A stretch of DNA of 64,000 nt, taken from the NCBI GenBank assembly GCA_963811885.1, contig CAWETB010000012.1, forward strand, positions 62,001 to 126,000, given 5' to 3'. The notes under the pieces were generated by a model. That model was given only the letters and a program-made list of their open reading frames with translations, searched no databases and was not told the origin of the DNA. The position numbers and the translations under genes were made by a program. Numbering within the stretch: position 1 is the first letter of the stretch; the number at the start of each line of letters is the position of its first letter. Of the stretch, positions 42,746-51,737 are shown one piece after another. The DNA comes from Gaiellasilicea sp963811885. Its GTDB lineage: Bacteria > Actinomycetota > Thermoleophilia > Gaiellales > Gaiellaceae.

Positions 42746-44032
42746 GTGAAGGGCCTTTCCGGAGGGTGGTCGCGGTGGCTGGTGCGGGAGACGCGCCGCG
42801 AGACAAGGACGCAGGGAGCGCCGATATGCAGGCATATCGGCGCGACCGAGGACGCCGTATCGCGGTGTGTCGCACGTGCCAGACGCCCCGAGCCAGTCTC
42901 CGGAAAGGCCCTTCGGCGGCTCGCTCTCCTGTCCGCGATCGCCGCGACCCTCCTGCTCGCAGTCGTCGCGGCTGCCGCCCCACCGCCCGTCGACGCGGAC
43001 GCGTACGTCGTGCAGAACTCCGGCACCGGCGAGATCCTGGCCGCCCAGGACGAGCACGAGCACCTGCCGATGGCGTCGATCACGAAGCTGATGACCGCGA
43101 TCGTCGCGCTCGAGCATGCCTCGCTCGACGACGTCGCGACCGTCTCCAAGCGCACGGCCGCGGTCGGGGAGTCGACCATCAACCTCGTCCCGGGCGAGCG
43201 GGTGACCCTGCGCGACCTGATCCGGGCGGCGTTGATCCAGAGCGCGAACGACGCCGCGAACGCGATCGCCGCGTTCGTCGGCCACGGCTCCGTCGCACGG
43301 TTCGTCGGGATGATGAACGCCCGCGCGCGCCAGCTCGGGATGACCGACACGCACTTCGCGAACCCCGACGGGCTCGACGCGCCCGGCCACTACTCGAGCG
43401 CGGCAGACGTGACGAAGCTGGGGCGGGTGGCGATGAACAAGCCGTTCATCCGCGAGACCGTCCGCCTCGTCGACACGACCGCCGCCGGCCGGCAGCTGCA
43501 CAACTGGAACGACCTTCTGGCGACCTCGCCGAACGTGATCGGCGTCAAGACGGGGCACACCGACGACGCCGGCTGGTCGCAGGTCGCGGCCGCCCGCGGC
43601 GGCGGCGTCACGATCTACGCGACCATCCTCGGCGGCGAGACGCGTGAGGGGCGCAACGCCGACCTCTCGCGGCTGCTGGTCTGGGGGCTCTCGCGCTACC
43701 GGACCGTCTGGGCGATCGACGGCGATCGCGTCTACGGAAACGTGCACACCGCCTACGGCAAGGATCCGGTCCGCCTCGTCGCCGCCAAGCCTGCGCTGCG
43801 CGTCGTCCATGTCGAGCGGCCGCTGGTCGAGCGCGTGGTCATGCCCGTCGAGGCCGCGCTGCCCGTTCGCAAGGGCCAGCGCCTCGGCGAAGTCCAGGTG
43901 CTGGCAAACGGCACGGTGATCGCCCGCTCGCCGCTGGTCGCCGCGAACGCGGTCGAGAAGCCGGGTGCCGTCGGACGCGTAGGGTTCTATGCGGGCCGAA
44001 CGCTCCACCATCTAGGGGGACTGCTGGGATGA
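42746..44032 (+). CDS. D-Ala-D-Ala carboxypeptidase (S11) with an in-frame palindromic element at its 5' end
   Basis: A penicillin-binding-type DD-carboxypeptidase of 428 residues. The three active-site motifs are SxxK in PMASITKLMTAIVALEH, SxN in IQSANDAANAIAAFVG and KTG in GVKTGHTDDAGWSQ; a PBP5-like C-terminal domain follows. The signal peptide (LALLSAIAATLLLAVVAAAA) begins only at about residue 58, because codons 2-56 are a 167-nt imperfect palindrome that stays open in this frame. GTG 42746 is the likely start (TAGAGT 9 nt upstream); another in-frame GTG is at about 42782, with none closer to the signal peptide. The long N-terminal extension may impair or alter export. Confidence 0.88.
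   Translation: MKGLSGGWSRWLVRETRRETRTQGAPICRHIGATEDAVSRCVARARRPEPVSGKALRRLALLSAIAATLLLAVVAAAAPPPVDADAYVVQNSGTGEILAAQDEHEHLPMASITKLMTAIVALEHASLDDVATVSKRTAAVGESTINLVPGERVTLRDLIRAALIQSANDAANAIAAFVGHGSVARFVGMMNARARQLGMTDTHFANPDGLDAPGHYSSAADVTKLGRVAMNKPFIRETVRLVDTTAAGRQLHNWNDLLATSPNVIGVKTGHTDDAGWSQVAAARGGGVTIYATILGGETREGRNADLSRLLVWGLSRYRTVWAIDGDRVYGNVHTAYGKDPVRLVAAKPALRVVHVERPLVERVVMPVEAALPVRKGQRLGEVQVLANGTVIARSPLVAANAVEKPGAVGRVGFYAGRTLHHLGGLLG
42748..42914. repeat. 167-nt imperfect inverted repeat inside the carboxypeptidase gene
   Basis: Perfect 17-bp ends GAAGGGCCTTTCCGGAG (42748-42764) and its complement (42898-42914); perfect 12-bp centre GCGCCGATATGC (42818-42829), loop AG, complement (42832-42843). 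The 53/54-nt middle arms are partly alignable (CTGG, CCGCGA and other blocks coincide). The whole stays in frame. Confidence 0.8.
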
Positions 44033-44982
44033 TCGTCACCGTCACGCTGAACGCCGCTCTCGACCGCACGCTGACCGTCCCGAACTTCCAGCGCGGCCAG
44101 CGCCATCGTGCGAGCCAGGTGCTGACACTTGCCGGCGGCAAGGGGATCAACATCGCCCGCGCGCTGAAGCGGCTCGACGTCCCGGTCGTCGCGACGGGCC
44201 TCGCCGGCGGCCGTACCGGCACCCGGATCGTCGAGGAGCTGACGGCAGAGGCGATCCTGAACGACTTCGTCCGCATCGGCGAGGAGTCGCGCACCTCCAC
44301 CGCCGTCGTCGACCCGACCGAGGGCTCGTACTCCGAGATCAACGAGTGGGGGCCGAAGGTGACGAGCGACGAGCTGGAGACCCTGCTCGAGAAGCTCCAC
44401 TACCTCTCCCGCGGCGCCGACTTCGTCGTCTTCGCCGGCTCGCTGCCGCGCGGCGTCGAGGAGAGCTTCTACGCCGAGGCGGTGCGCGACCTCAACCGCC
44501 GCGGCGTCCACGTCATCCTCGACTCGGAGGGCCAGCCGCTCCGGTTCGGCACCGAGGCGGAGCCGTGGCTCGTCTCGCCGAACCAGCGCGAGGCCGAGCA
44601 TGTCGTCGGGCAGGAGCTCGAGGACGAGGAGGACTTCCTGATGGCGCTCGACACGATCGCCGAGCTCGGCGCGCGGAACGTGCACATCACGCTCGAGTCC
44701 GGCTGCTACGCGCTCTTCCGCGAGGACCGCCAGGTCCGCCGCTACCGCGCGAATGCGCCCGAGAACGTCGAGGCGGTGTCGGTCGTCGGCGCCGGCGATG
44801 TCCTGCTCGCGCAGTTCATCGCCGCCCACCTCGCCGGCAAGACGACCGAGGACGCACTCAAGCTCGCGGTCGCAGCGGGAACGGCCTCGACGCTCGAGGT
44901 CGGCGCCGGACTCTTCGACCCGCGCGACGCCGGCCGGATGGTCGGCGCGGTCGAGGTCGTCGAGCTCGCCCCGGTCGGCTAG
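44029..44982 (+). CDS. PfkB-family sugar kinase (1-phosphofructokinase-like)
   Basis: A 317-residue ribokinase-fold kinase: TVTLNAALDRTLTVPNFQRG and AGGKGINIARALKRLDVPVV at the N-terminus match FruK/LacC, and VVGAGDVLLAQFIAAHLAGK holds the catalytic Asp and anion hole. Substrate is probably a phosphorylated hexose, judged by the TLNAALD motif. No PTS gene is adjacent. It overlaps the carboxypeptidase gene by ATGA. Confidence 0.88.
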   Translation: MIVTVTLNAALDRTLTVPNFQRGQRHRASQVLTLAGGKGINIARALKRLDVPVVATGLAGGRTGTRIVEELTAEAILNDFVRIGEESRTSTAVVDPTEGSYSEINEWGPKVTSDELETLLEKLHYLSRGADFVVFAGSLPRGVEESFYAEAVRDLNRRGVHVILDSEGQPLRFGTEAEPWLVSPNQREAEHVVGQELEDEEDFLMALDTIAELGARNVHITLESGCYALFREDRQVRRYRANAPENVEAVSVVGAGDVLLAQFIAAHLAGKTTEDALKLAVAAGTASTLEVGAGLFDPRDAGRMVGAVEVVELAPVG

Positions 44983-45000
44983 CCCGTCCAGAGACGCTGT

Positions 45001-45006
45001 TAGGCT
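45001..45006 (+). promoter_or_regulatory. -10 box (TAGGCT) of guaB
   Basis: TAGGCT ends 7 nt before TTG 45014 and supports that start codon. Confidence 0.5.
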
Positions 45007-45013
45007 GTTCTTC

Positions 45014-46504
45014 TTGGAGGGGCAGGAGCTTTCGTACGACGAGAAGTTCGGCCGTGAAGGCCTCACCTTCGACGACGTGCTGCTCGTGCCCGCCGAGTCG
45101 TCCGTGCTGCCGAACGACGTGCGCACGGCGACGCGGCTGACCCGGACGATCGCGCTCGAGATCCCGATCGTCTCCGCCGCGATGGACACGGTCACCGAGG
45201 CGCGGCTCGCGATCGCGCTGGCGCGCGAGGGCGGCATCGGGATCCTCCACCGCAACCTCTCGATCGCGGACCAGGTCACGGAGGTCGACAAGGTCAAGCG
45301 CTCCGAGTCGGGGATGATCGTCGAGCCGGTGACGCTCCGGCCCGAGGACTCCGTCGCCGACGCGCTCGAGCTGATGGCGCGCTACCGCATCTCCGGCGTC
45401 CCGATCACCGACGACGCCGGCGTGCTCGTCGGGATCCTGACCAACCGCGACCTCCGCTTCGAGTCGAACACGCGTCAGCCCGTCTCGGCGCTGATGACCT
45501 CCCGCAACCTCGTCACCGCACCTGTCGGGACGACCCTCGACGAGGCGAACGAGATCCTGCACCGCCACAAGATCGAGAAGCTCCCGGTCGTCGACGCGGA
45601 CGGCCACCTCAAGGGCCTGATCACGGTCAAGGACATCCAGAAGCGGATCGAGTTCCCGCTCTCGACCAAGGACGAGCAAGGGCGACTCCGCGTCGGCGCC
45701 GCGGTCGGCGTCGGTCCCGACGCGTTCGAGCGCGCAGGCGCGCTGATCGACGCGGAGGTGGACGTCGTCGTGGTCGACACCGCGCACGGGCACTCGGCGT
45801 CGGTCGTGGAGATCGTCCGACGGATCAAGGCCGAGTGGGACGTGCAGGTGATCGCCGGCAACATCGCGACCGCGGAGGCGGCAGAGGCGCTGATCGACGC
45901 GGGCGCCGACGCGATCAAGGTCGGGATCGGGCCTGGCTCGATCTGCACGACCCGCGTCGTCGCCGGCGTCGGCGTCCCGCAGATCACGGCCGTGTTCGAA
46001 TGCGCGGAGTACGCGATCCGCCAGGGCGTCCCCGTCGTCGCCGACGGCGGCATGACCTCGTCGGGCGACATCGCGAAGGCGCTCGCCGCCGGCGCGGACA
46101 CGGTCATGCTCGGCTCGATGCTCGCCGGCACCGACGAGAGCCCGGGCGACGTGATCCTCGTCCAGGGCGAGCGCTTCAAGGAGTACCGCGGCATGGGCTC
46201 GCTCGGCGCGATGAAGGCCCGCTCGTTCTCGAAGGACCGCTATTTCCAGGGCGACGTCGAGGACGTCGACAAGCTCGTCCCGGAGGGGATCGAGGGACGC
46301 GTGCCCTACAAGGGCCCCGTCCAGCAGATCCTCTACCAGCTCGTCGGCGGCCTCCGGCAGGCCATGGGCTACACGGGCGCGGCGACGGTGGAGGCGCTCA
46401 AGCTCGACGCCCGCTTCGTCCGGATCACGGGCGCCGGCCTGCGCGAGAGCCACCCGCACGACGTCACGATCACGAAGGACTCGCCGAACTACCGGCGGCC
46501 CTGA
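45014..46504 (+). CDS. guaB: IMP dehydrogenase
   Basis: GuaB oxidises IMP to XMP in GMP synthesis. The 496-residue protein has GLTFDDVLLVPAESSVLPND, two CBS domains (MARYRISGVPITDDAGVLVG; ANEILHRHKIEKLPVVDADG), the catalytic loop IGPGSICTTRVVAGVGVPQ and the flap RGMGSLGAM. There is no ATG or GTG before the conserved region; TTG 45014 is accepted because a TAGGCT box lies 7 nt upstream. It overlaps guaA by 1 nt (TGATG). Confidence 0.93.
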   Translation: MEGQELSYDEKFGREGLTFDDVLLVPAESSVLPNDVRTATRLTRTIALEIPIVSAAMDTVTEARLAIALAREGGIGILHRNLSIADQVTEVDKVKRSESGMIVEPVTLRPEDSVADALELMARYRISGVPITDDAGVLVGILTNRDLRFESNTRQPVSALMTSRNLVTAPVGTTLDEANEILHRHKIEKLPVVDADGHLKGLITVKDIQKRIEFPLSTKDEQGRLRVGAAVGVGPDAFERAGALIDAEVDVVVVDTAHGHSASVVEIVRRIKAEWDVQVIAGNIATAEAAEALIDAGADAIKVGIGPGSICTTRVVAGVGVPQITAVFECAEYAIRQGVPVVADGGMTSSGDIAKALAAGADTVMLGSMLAGTDESPGDVILVQGERFKEYRGMGSLGAMKARSFSKDRYFQGDVEDVDKLVPEGIEGRVPYKGPVQQILYQLVGGLRQAMGYTGAATVEALKLDARFVRITGAGLRESHPHDVTITKDSPNYRRP

Positions 46505-48078
46505 TGGCCTCGGTGCACCCGCTCCCGCTGCCCGAGCCGAGTGCGGAGGAGCGGCCGGTGCTCGTGCTCGATCTCGGCGGCCAGTACGCGCAGCTGATCG
46601 CGCGCCGCGTTCGCGACGCCCGCGTCTACTCCGAGCTCGTGCCGCACACGCTCAGCGCCGAGGACGTGCAGCGTCGCAACCCGGCCGCGCTGATCCTCTC
46701 CGGCGGCCCTGCCTCGGTCTACGCCGAGGGCGCGCCGCGGATCGACGAGTCGCTCTTCGAGCTCGGGATCCCGACGCTCGGCATCTGTTACGGCGCCCAG
46801 CTGCTGGCGCTCGAGCTGGGCGGCGAGGTCGCGCGCACGGGTGCGTCCGAGTTCGGCAAGACGGAGCTCGACGGCGGCACCGGCGCCCTCTTCGCAGGGC
46901 TGCCCGAGCAGCAGGTCGTCTGGATGAGCCACCGCGACACCGTCGTCGCGCCGCCGGAAGGGGCGGTCGTGACGGCGACGTCGCAGGCGACGCCGGTCGC
47001 CGCGTTCGAGGACGAGGAGCGGAAGCTCTACGGCGTCCAGTTCCACCCCGAGGTCGTGCACACGCCGCACGGCCAGGACCTGCTGAAGAACTTCCTCTAC
47101 GACATCGCCGGCGCGCCCCCGGCGTGGACGCCGGCCGCCGTGATCGAGGAGCAGGTCGAGCGGATCCGCGCGCAGGTCGGGAGCAACCGCGTCATCTGCG
47201 GCCTCTCGGGCGGCGTCGACTCGGCGGTCGCAGCGCTGCTCGTCTACAAGGCGGTCGGCGACCAGCTCACCTGTGTCTTCGTCGACCACGGCTTCATGCG
47301 CTCGAACGAGGCCGAGCAGGTGGCCGAGACCTTCGGCGGCCACTTCAACGTGCCGCTCGTCCACGTCCAGGTGGAGGACCGGTTCCTGGCGCGGCTCGAG
47401 GGGATCGACGAGCCCGAGGAGAAGCGTCGCCGGATCGGCGAGGAGTTCATCCGCGTCTTCGAGGAGGAGGCGGGGAAGCTCGGCGACATCAGGTTCCTCG
47501 TCCAGGGGACGCTCTACTCGGACGTGATCGAGTCGGGCGGCACCGAGGGCGTGGCCGCGAAGATCAAGTCGCACCACAACGTCGGCGGCCTGCCCGAGGA
47601 CATGCAGATGGAGCTCGTCGAGCCGCTGCGCCTGCTCTTCAAGGACGAGGTGCGGCGGGTCGGCGAGGAGCTCGGGATGCCGGAGCGGATGGTCTGGCGC
47701 CAGCCCTTCCCCGGCCCGGGGCTCGCGATCCGGATCATCGGCGAGGTCACGCGCGAGCGGCTCGAGATCCTGCGCGGCGCCGATGCGATCCTCCAGGAGG
47801 AGGTGCGGCGCGCCGGCCTCTACCGCGAGCTCTGGCAGAGCTTCGCCGTCCTGCCCGCGATCAAGTCCGTCGGCGTCCAGGGCGACGAGCGCACCTATGC
47901 CTATCCGATCGTGATCCGCGCGGTCACCTCGGACGACGCGATGACGGCCGACTGGGCGCGGCTTCCCTACGACCTGCTCGAGACGATCTCGAGCCGGATC
48001 ATCAACGAGATCCCGGGCGTGAACCGCGTGGCGCTCGACATCAGCTCGAAGCCGCCGGCCACGATCGAGTGGGAGTGA
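46504..48078 (+). CDS. guaA: GMP synthase (glutamine-hydrolysing)
   Basis: GuaA aminates XMP. The intact 524-residue protein has the class I amidotransferase (LGICYGAQLLALELGG with Cys; YGVQFHPEVVHT with His), the PP-loop VICGLSGGVDSAVAALLVYK and the dimerisation domain ending NRVALDISSKPPATIEWE. It is translationally coupled to guaB, giving a two-gene GMP operon. Confidence 0.96.
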   Translation: MASVHPLPLPEPSAEERPVLVLDLGGQYAQLIARRVRDARVYSELVPHTLSAEDVQRRNPAALILSGGPASVYAEGAPRIDESLFELGIPTLGICYGAQLLALELGGEVARTGASEFGKTELDGGTGALFAGLPEQQVVWMSHRDTVVAPPEGAVVTATSQATPVAAFEDEERKLYGVQFHPEVVHTPHGQDLLKNFLYDIAGAPPAWTPAAVIEEQVERIRAQVGSNRVICGLSGGVDSAVAALLVYKAVGDQLTCVFVDHGFMRSNEAEQVAETFGGHFNVPLVHVQVEDRFLARLEGIDEPEEKRRRIGEEFIRVFEEEAGKLGDIRFLVQGTLYSDVIESGGTEGVAAKIKSHHNVGGLPEDMQMELVEPLRLLFKDEVRRVGEELGMPERMVWRQPFPGPGLAIRIIGEVTRERLEILRGADAILQEEVRRAGLYRELWQSFAVLPAIKSVGVQGDERTYAYPIVIRAVTSDDAMTADWARLPYDLLETISSRIINEIPGVNRVALDISSKPPATIEWE

Positions 48079-48082
48079 CTGG

Positions 48083-49255
48083 GTGCAGTTCAGGCGGGTC
48101 GACGCCCTCCCGCCGTACGTCTTTGCGCACATCTCGACGCTGACGGCCGAACTTCGCCACCAGGGCGAGGATGTGGTCGACCTCGGGTTCGGGAACCCCG
48201 ACCTCCCGTCCCCGGACATCGCCGTCGAGAAGCTGGCCGAGGCGGCGCACCGTCCTCGGAACCACCGTTACTCCGCGTCGCGCGGGATTCCAAATCTGCG
48301 ACGGGCGGCGGCTGACCTCTACGGACGACGCTTCGGCGTCGAGCTCGACCCCGACCGCGAGGTCCTGAACACGATCGGCGCCAAGGAGGGTCTCTCGCAT
48401 CTGATGTGGGTGCTCCTGCAGCCCGGCGACTCCGCGCTCGTGCCGAGCCCGAGCTACCCGATCCACGTTTACGCGCCGATCTTTGCCGGGGCATCGGTGA
48501 CGCAGGTCGCGATGGGGCCGGACGAGGATCTCTTCGGGAACCTCGAGGACGCATATGCCCGCGCCCGGCCGCGGCCTCGCGTCGTGATCCTGTCGTTCCC
48601 GCACAATCCGACGACCGCGACGGTCGAGCGGGACTTCATGGAGCGGGTCGTTGCCTTCGCGAAGGAGCGAGAGCTCCTTGTCGTCCACGATTTCGCCTAC
48701 GCCGACATCGCCTTCGACGGCCACGAGCCGCCGTCGATCCTCCAGGTCGAGGGAGCGAAGGACTGCTGCGTCGAGCTCTACACGCTGACCAAGTCGTTTT
48801 CCATGGCCGGCTGGCGCGTCGGCTTCATGCTCGGGAACGCCGACGTGATCGAGGCACTCGCGCGGCTGAAGTCATACCTCGACTACGGCACGTTCCAGCC
48901 GATCCAGATCGCCGCGACGGTCACGATGAACGAGCGTCCCGAACATCCGGTCGACGTCTGCCGGATCTATGAGTCGCGCCGCGACGCGCTGTGCGACGGG
49001 TTGGCAAAGGCGGGGTGGGAGATCCCGAAGCCGCGCGGAACGATGTTCGTCTGGGCGCCGATCCCGAAGGCGTACCGCGAGCTCGGCTCGCTCCGCTTCG
49101 CGGAGCATCTGGCGCGGGAAGCACACGTCGCGGTCAGCCCGGGTATCGGCTTCGGCCCGGACGGGGACGGTTTCGTGCGCTTCGCGCTCGTCGAGAACGA
49201 GCAGCGCATCCGGCAGGCTGTTCGCGCGGTTCGCCGTTTGCCCGGTCTGGCGTGA
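48083..49255 (+). CDS. PLP-dependent class I/II aminotransferase (AlaC-like)
   Basis: A 390-residue fold-type I aminotransferase: LGFGNPDLPSPDIAVEKLAE, PSPSYPIHVYAPIFAGASVT, ILSFPHNPTTATVERDFM, HDFAYADIAFDGH and the PLP lysine in LTKSFSMAGWRVGFMLGN. The pattern suits AlaC-type glutamate:pyruvate transaminases. GTG 48083 is 4 nt after guaA, so it is probably co-transcribed. Its codon choice is a little less extreme than that of guaA. Confidence 0.88.
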   Translation: MQFRRVDALPPYVFAHISTLTAELRHQGEDVVDLGFGNPDLPSPDIAVEKLAEAAHRPRNHRYSASRGIPNLRRAAADLYGRRFGVELDPDREVLNTIGAKEGLSHLMWVLLQPGDSALVPSPSYPIHVYAPIFAGASVTQVAMGPDEDLFGNLEDAYARARPRPRVVILSFPHNPTTATVERDFMERVVAFAKERELLVVHDFAYADIAFDGHEPPSILQVEGAKDCCVELYTLTKSFSMAGWRVGFMLGNADVIEALARLKSYLDYGTFQPIQIAATVTMNERPEHPVDVCRIYESRRDALCDGLAKAGWEIPKPRGTMFVWAPIPKAYRELGSLRFAEHLAREAHVAVSPGIGFGPDGDGFVRFALVENEQRIRQAVRAVRRLPGLA

Positions 49256-49259
49256 TCTG

Positions 49260-49526
49260 TCAGCGGACGTCGAAGCCGGCGAGCCCCTCCGGCTCCTCGG
49301 TGACGACGTCGACCCAGTCGACGCGCGCGCCGCGCGGGCCGTCGCGCATGAAGCCGACGAGCCGGTCGACCGCGTCGCGCTCGCCCTCGACCACCGCCTC
49401 GACGCTGCCGTCGGGGAGGTTCCGGACCCAGCCGGAGACGCCGTCGGCCAGCGCGCGGCGTCTGGTCGTCTCGCGGAAGAAGACGCCCTGGACGTGACCC
49501 TGGACGGTGACGCGGCGGCGCTGCAC
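49260..49526 (-). CDS. acyP: Acylphosphatase
   Basis: An 88-residue acylphosphatase: VTVQGHVQGVFFRETTRRRA with the phosphate-binding Arg, and GWVRNLPDGSVEAVVEGERD with the catalytic Asn. It hydrolyses acyl phosphates such as 1,3-bisphosphoglycerate. Its stop lies 4 nt from that of the convergent aminotransferase. Start is GTG 49526. Confidence 0.93.
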   Translation of the reverse strand: MQRRRVTVQGHVQGVFFRETTRRRALADGVSGWVRNLPDGSVEAVVEGERDAVDRLVGFMRDGPRGARVDWVDVVTEEPEGLAGFDVR

Positions 49527-49546
49527 GGCTTCTAGGCTAGAGCGCG

Positions 49547-50063
49547 ATGACGACGGGCTTCGTCGACCGGCTCGCCGCCGCGCGGATCGGCGCCACCTTC
49601 AACCAGTACGCGGACTCCGAGCTCCGGCGCGCGCGGCTGGAGCGGTACCTGCGGGAACGGCGCGGGACGAGGATCCTGCTGGTCGGCGAGGCGCCCGGCT
49701 ACCGCGGCGCACGAGTCTCGGGGATTCCGTTCACGTCCGAGCGCCAGCTGTCCGGCAGTGGGCCGGCGGAGGCGACGGCGACGATCGTGCAGCGGACGCT
49801 GGCGGAGCTCGGGCTCGAGGACGGTGTCCTGCTCTGGAACCTCGTCCCGACGCATCCGGGCACGGCGGAGTCGAACCGCCAGCCGACCCGGGCAGAGATC
49901 GACGCAGTCGGAGACGTTCCTTCGCGAGCTCGCCGACGGCCGCCGGGTCGTCGCGATCGGCCGGCTCGCGCATGTCCGGCTCGGCGGCCCGTACGTCCGA
50001 CACCCCTCGCACGGCGGCGCCGCGGCGTTCCGGGCCGGCCTCGCCGAAACGCTGCTCGGATAG
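49547..50063 (+). CDS. Uracil-DNA glycosylase-like protein (frameshifted)
   Basis: About 171 residues: ILLVGEAPGYRGARVSGIPF, TSERQLSGSGPAEATATIV, LWNLVPTHPG and in the second frame GRLAHVRLGGPYVRHPSHGG. This is the divergent UDG-superfamily type in which GEAPG and HPSHGG replace canonical GxDPYH and HPS. Uracil-excising activity is likely but not certain. One extra base near 49913; 517 nt is 3n+1. Confidence 0.78.
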
Positions 50064-50066
50064 GGT
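50061..50066 (+). promoter_or_regulatory. -10 box (TAGGGT) 6 nt before ATG 50073
   Basis: TAGGGT overlaps the TAG stop of the UDG gene, giving the MFS gene a leaderless-type start. Confidence 0.45.
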
Positions 50067-50072
50067 CGCGCG

Positions 50073-51309
50073 ATGGAGCGCTTCCCGGTCCGCCGCAACA
50101 CGATCCTGCTCGCCGCGACGCTGACATCGCTCTCCGGCATGGTCCAGCTCGCGGTCGCGGTCGGCACGGTCACGCTCGTCCTCGTCACCAACATCGAGGG
50201 GATCCTCGGCCTCGGGCCGGCGATCTTCCTCACCGCCGGCGCCCTGGCCGCGCTCCCCGCCGGCCGCCTGATGGACCGGTACGGCCGCGTCCCCGTCCTC
50301 GCGGGCGGCTGCCTGGCCGGGATCGCCGGCTGCCTGACGACCTCGCTCGGCTGCGCGCTCGACACCGCGGCGCTCGTGATCCCCGGCTTCGCGCTCGTCG
50401 GGATCGCGCAGGGGACGATCCTGCTCGCCCGGGCCGCGGCGGCCGACATGTACCCGCCGGAGCGCCGCGCCCGCGGGATCTCGTACGTCCTCTTCGGCGC
50501 GCTCTTCGGCGCCGCGCTCGGCCCGCTCGTCTTCCGGCCGCTCTTCGCCGGGAAGGAGCTCGACACGGACGCTCTCGTCGTGCCGTGGGTCGCCGCTGCC
50601 GGGATCATGGTCGTCGGCCTCGTGCTCGTTCTCTGCGTCCGGCCCGACCCGCGCACGATCGCCCAGCAGCTGCACTTCGACGCCGGCGGCTCCGACGTTC
50701 GACGAGGCCGCGCCGCTGCAGCGAGATCCTCCGCCGCCCCGGCGTGCTGACCGCACTCGTCGCCGCCGTGGCCAGCTTCGCGGGGATGGTCTCGGTGATG
50801 AACCTGGCCGGCTACCTGGTGATCGACCACGGGCATCACCAGTCGGACGTCTTCACCGTGATCAGCCTCCACATCGTCGGGATGTACGCGCTCGTGCTCG
50901 TGATCGGCCAGCTCGTCGACGCCGTCGGGCGCCGGCCGTGCCAGGTCGCCGGGCTGCTCCTGATGGGGCTGTCCACGCTCGGGCTCGCCTGGTTCGAGAG
51001 CGTCTTCTGGATGTCGGCCTCGCTCTTCCTGCTCGGGCTCGGGCTGGAACATCTCCTACGTCGCGGCCGTCACCGACCTCGCCGACCGGGCCCTGACCGG
51101 CCGAGCGCGGGAAGCTGATCGGCCTCACGGATCAGCTCTCGAGCTTCACCGGCGCGGCCCTCGTGCTGCTCGGCGGCGCCGCCTACAGCGAGTTCGGCGT
51201 CGAGGCGCTGGCGCTCGCCGCGACGGCCTTCGTGGCCCTGCCCGCGGCCTGGATTCTGCTACGATCCGCCGCCGGCGCACCCGATGTGCGCCCTCTTTCT
51301 GTGAAATGA
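50073..51309 (+). CDS. MFS transporter (frameshifted twice)
   Basis: About 412 residues, 12 helices over three frames: LLAATLTSLSGMVQLAVAVG and PAGRLMDRYGRVPVLAGGCL in frame one, VLTALVAAVASFAGMVSVMN and GQLVDAVGRRPCQVAGLLLM in frame two, and TDLADRALTGRERGKLIGLT in frame three. The two RxGRxP loops are typical MFS A-motifs. Shifts are near 50700 and 51055. Its TGA overlaps the rplM ATG (ATGA). Substrate unknown. Confidence 0.82.
51260..51292 (+). promoter_or_regulatory. Putative internal promoter and leader hairpin of rplM
   Basis: TACGAT (51260-51265) inside the MFS gene would start an mRNA near 51272, just before hairpin GGCGCA (51274-51279) / TGCGCC (51287-51292). L13 operons in other bacteria have autoregulatory leaders; a match to one of these is not shown. 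Confidence 0.35.
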
Positions 51310-51737
51310 AGACATACAGCGCAAAGCCGGGCGAGATCGCACGCGAGTGGTACGTCGTCGACGCCGAGGGTAAGACGCTCGGCCGTCTCGCGACCCAGAT
51401 CGCCGACACCCTCCGGGGCAAGAACAAGCCCGTCTACACGCCGCACATCGACACGGGCGACTTCGTGATCGTCGTCAACGCGGAGAAGATCGCGGTGACG
51501 GGCCAGAAGCTCGACCAGAAGCTGTACCACCGCCATTCCGGCTATCCCGGCGGGCTCCGGACGCGAACGCTGCGCGAGCAGCTCGAGCGGCGGCCGACCG
51601 AAGTGCTGCGCAAGGCGGTCAAGGGCATGCTTCCCCGCAATCGCCTCGCGCGCCGGCAGATCACAAAGCTGAAGATCTACGCCGGCCCCGTGCATCCGCA
51701 CGAGGCTCAGGCGCCGAAGACGTTGGAGGTCTCGTAG
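51306..51737 (+). CDS. rplM: 50S ribosomal protein L13
   Basis: A 143-residue L13: KTYSAKPGEIAREWYVVDAE, GKTLGRLATQIADTLRGKNK, RHSGYPGGLRTRTLREQLE and VKGMLPRNRLARRQITKLKI. It forms the standard rplM-rpsI pair; the TAGTG junction couples it to S9. Confidence 0.97.
   Translation: MKTYSAKPGEIAREWYVVDAEGKTLGRLATQIADTLRGKNKPVYTPHIDTGDFVIVVNAEKIAVTGQKLDQKLYHRHSGYPGGLRTRTLREQLERRPTEVLRKAVKGMLPRNRLARRQITKLKIYAGPVHPHEAQAPKTLEVS

Noticed and set aside
42748..42914. The large palindrome as a transcription terminator of the LysM gene
   Set aside because: It begins after the next start codon, has no U-run and remains open in the downstream coding frame.
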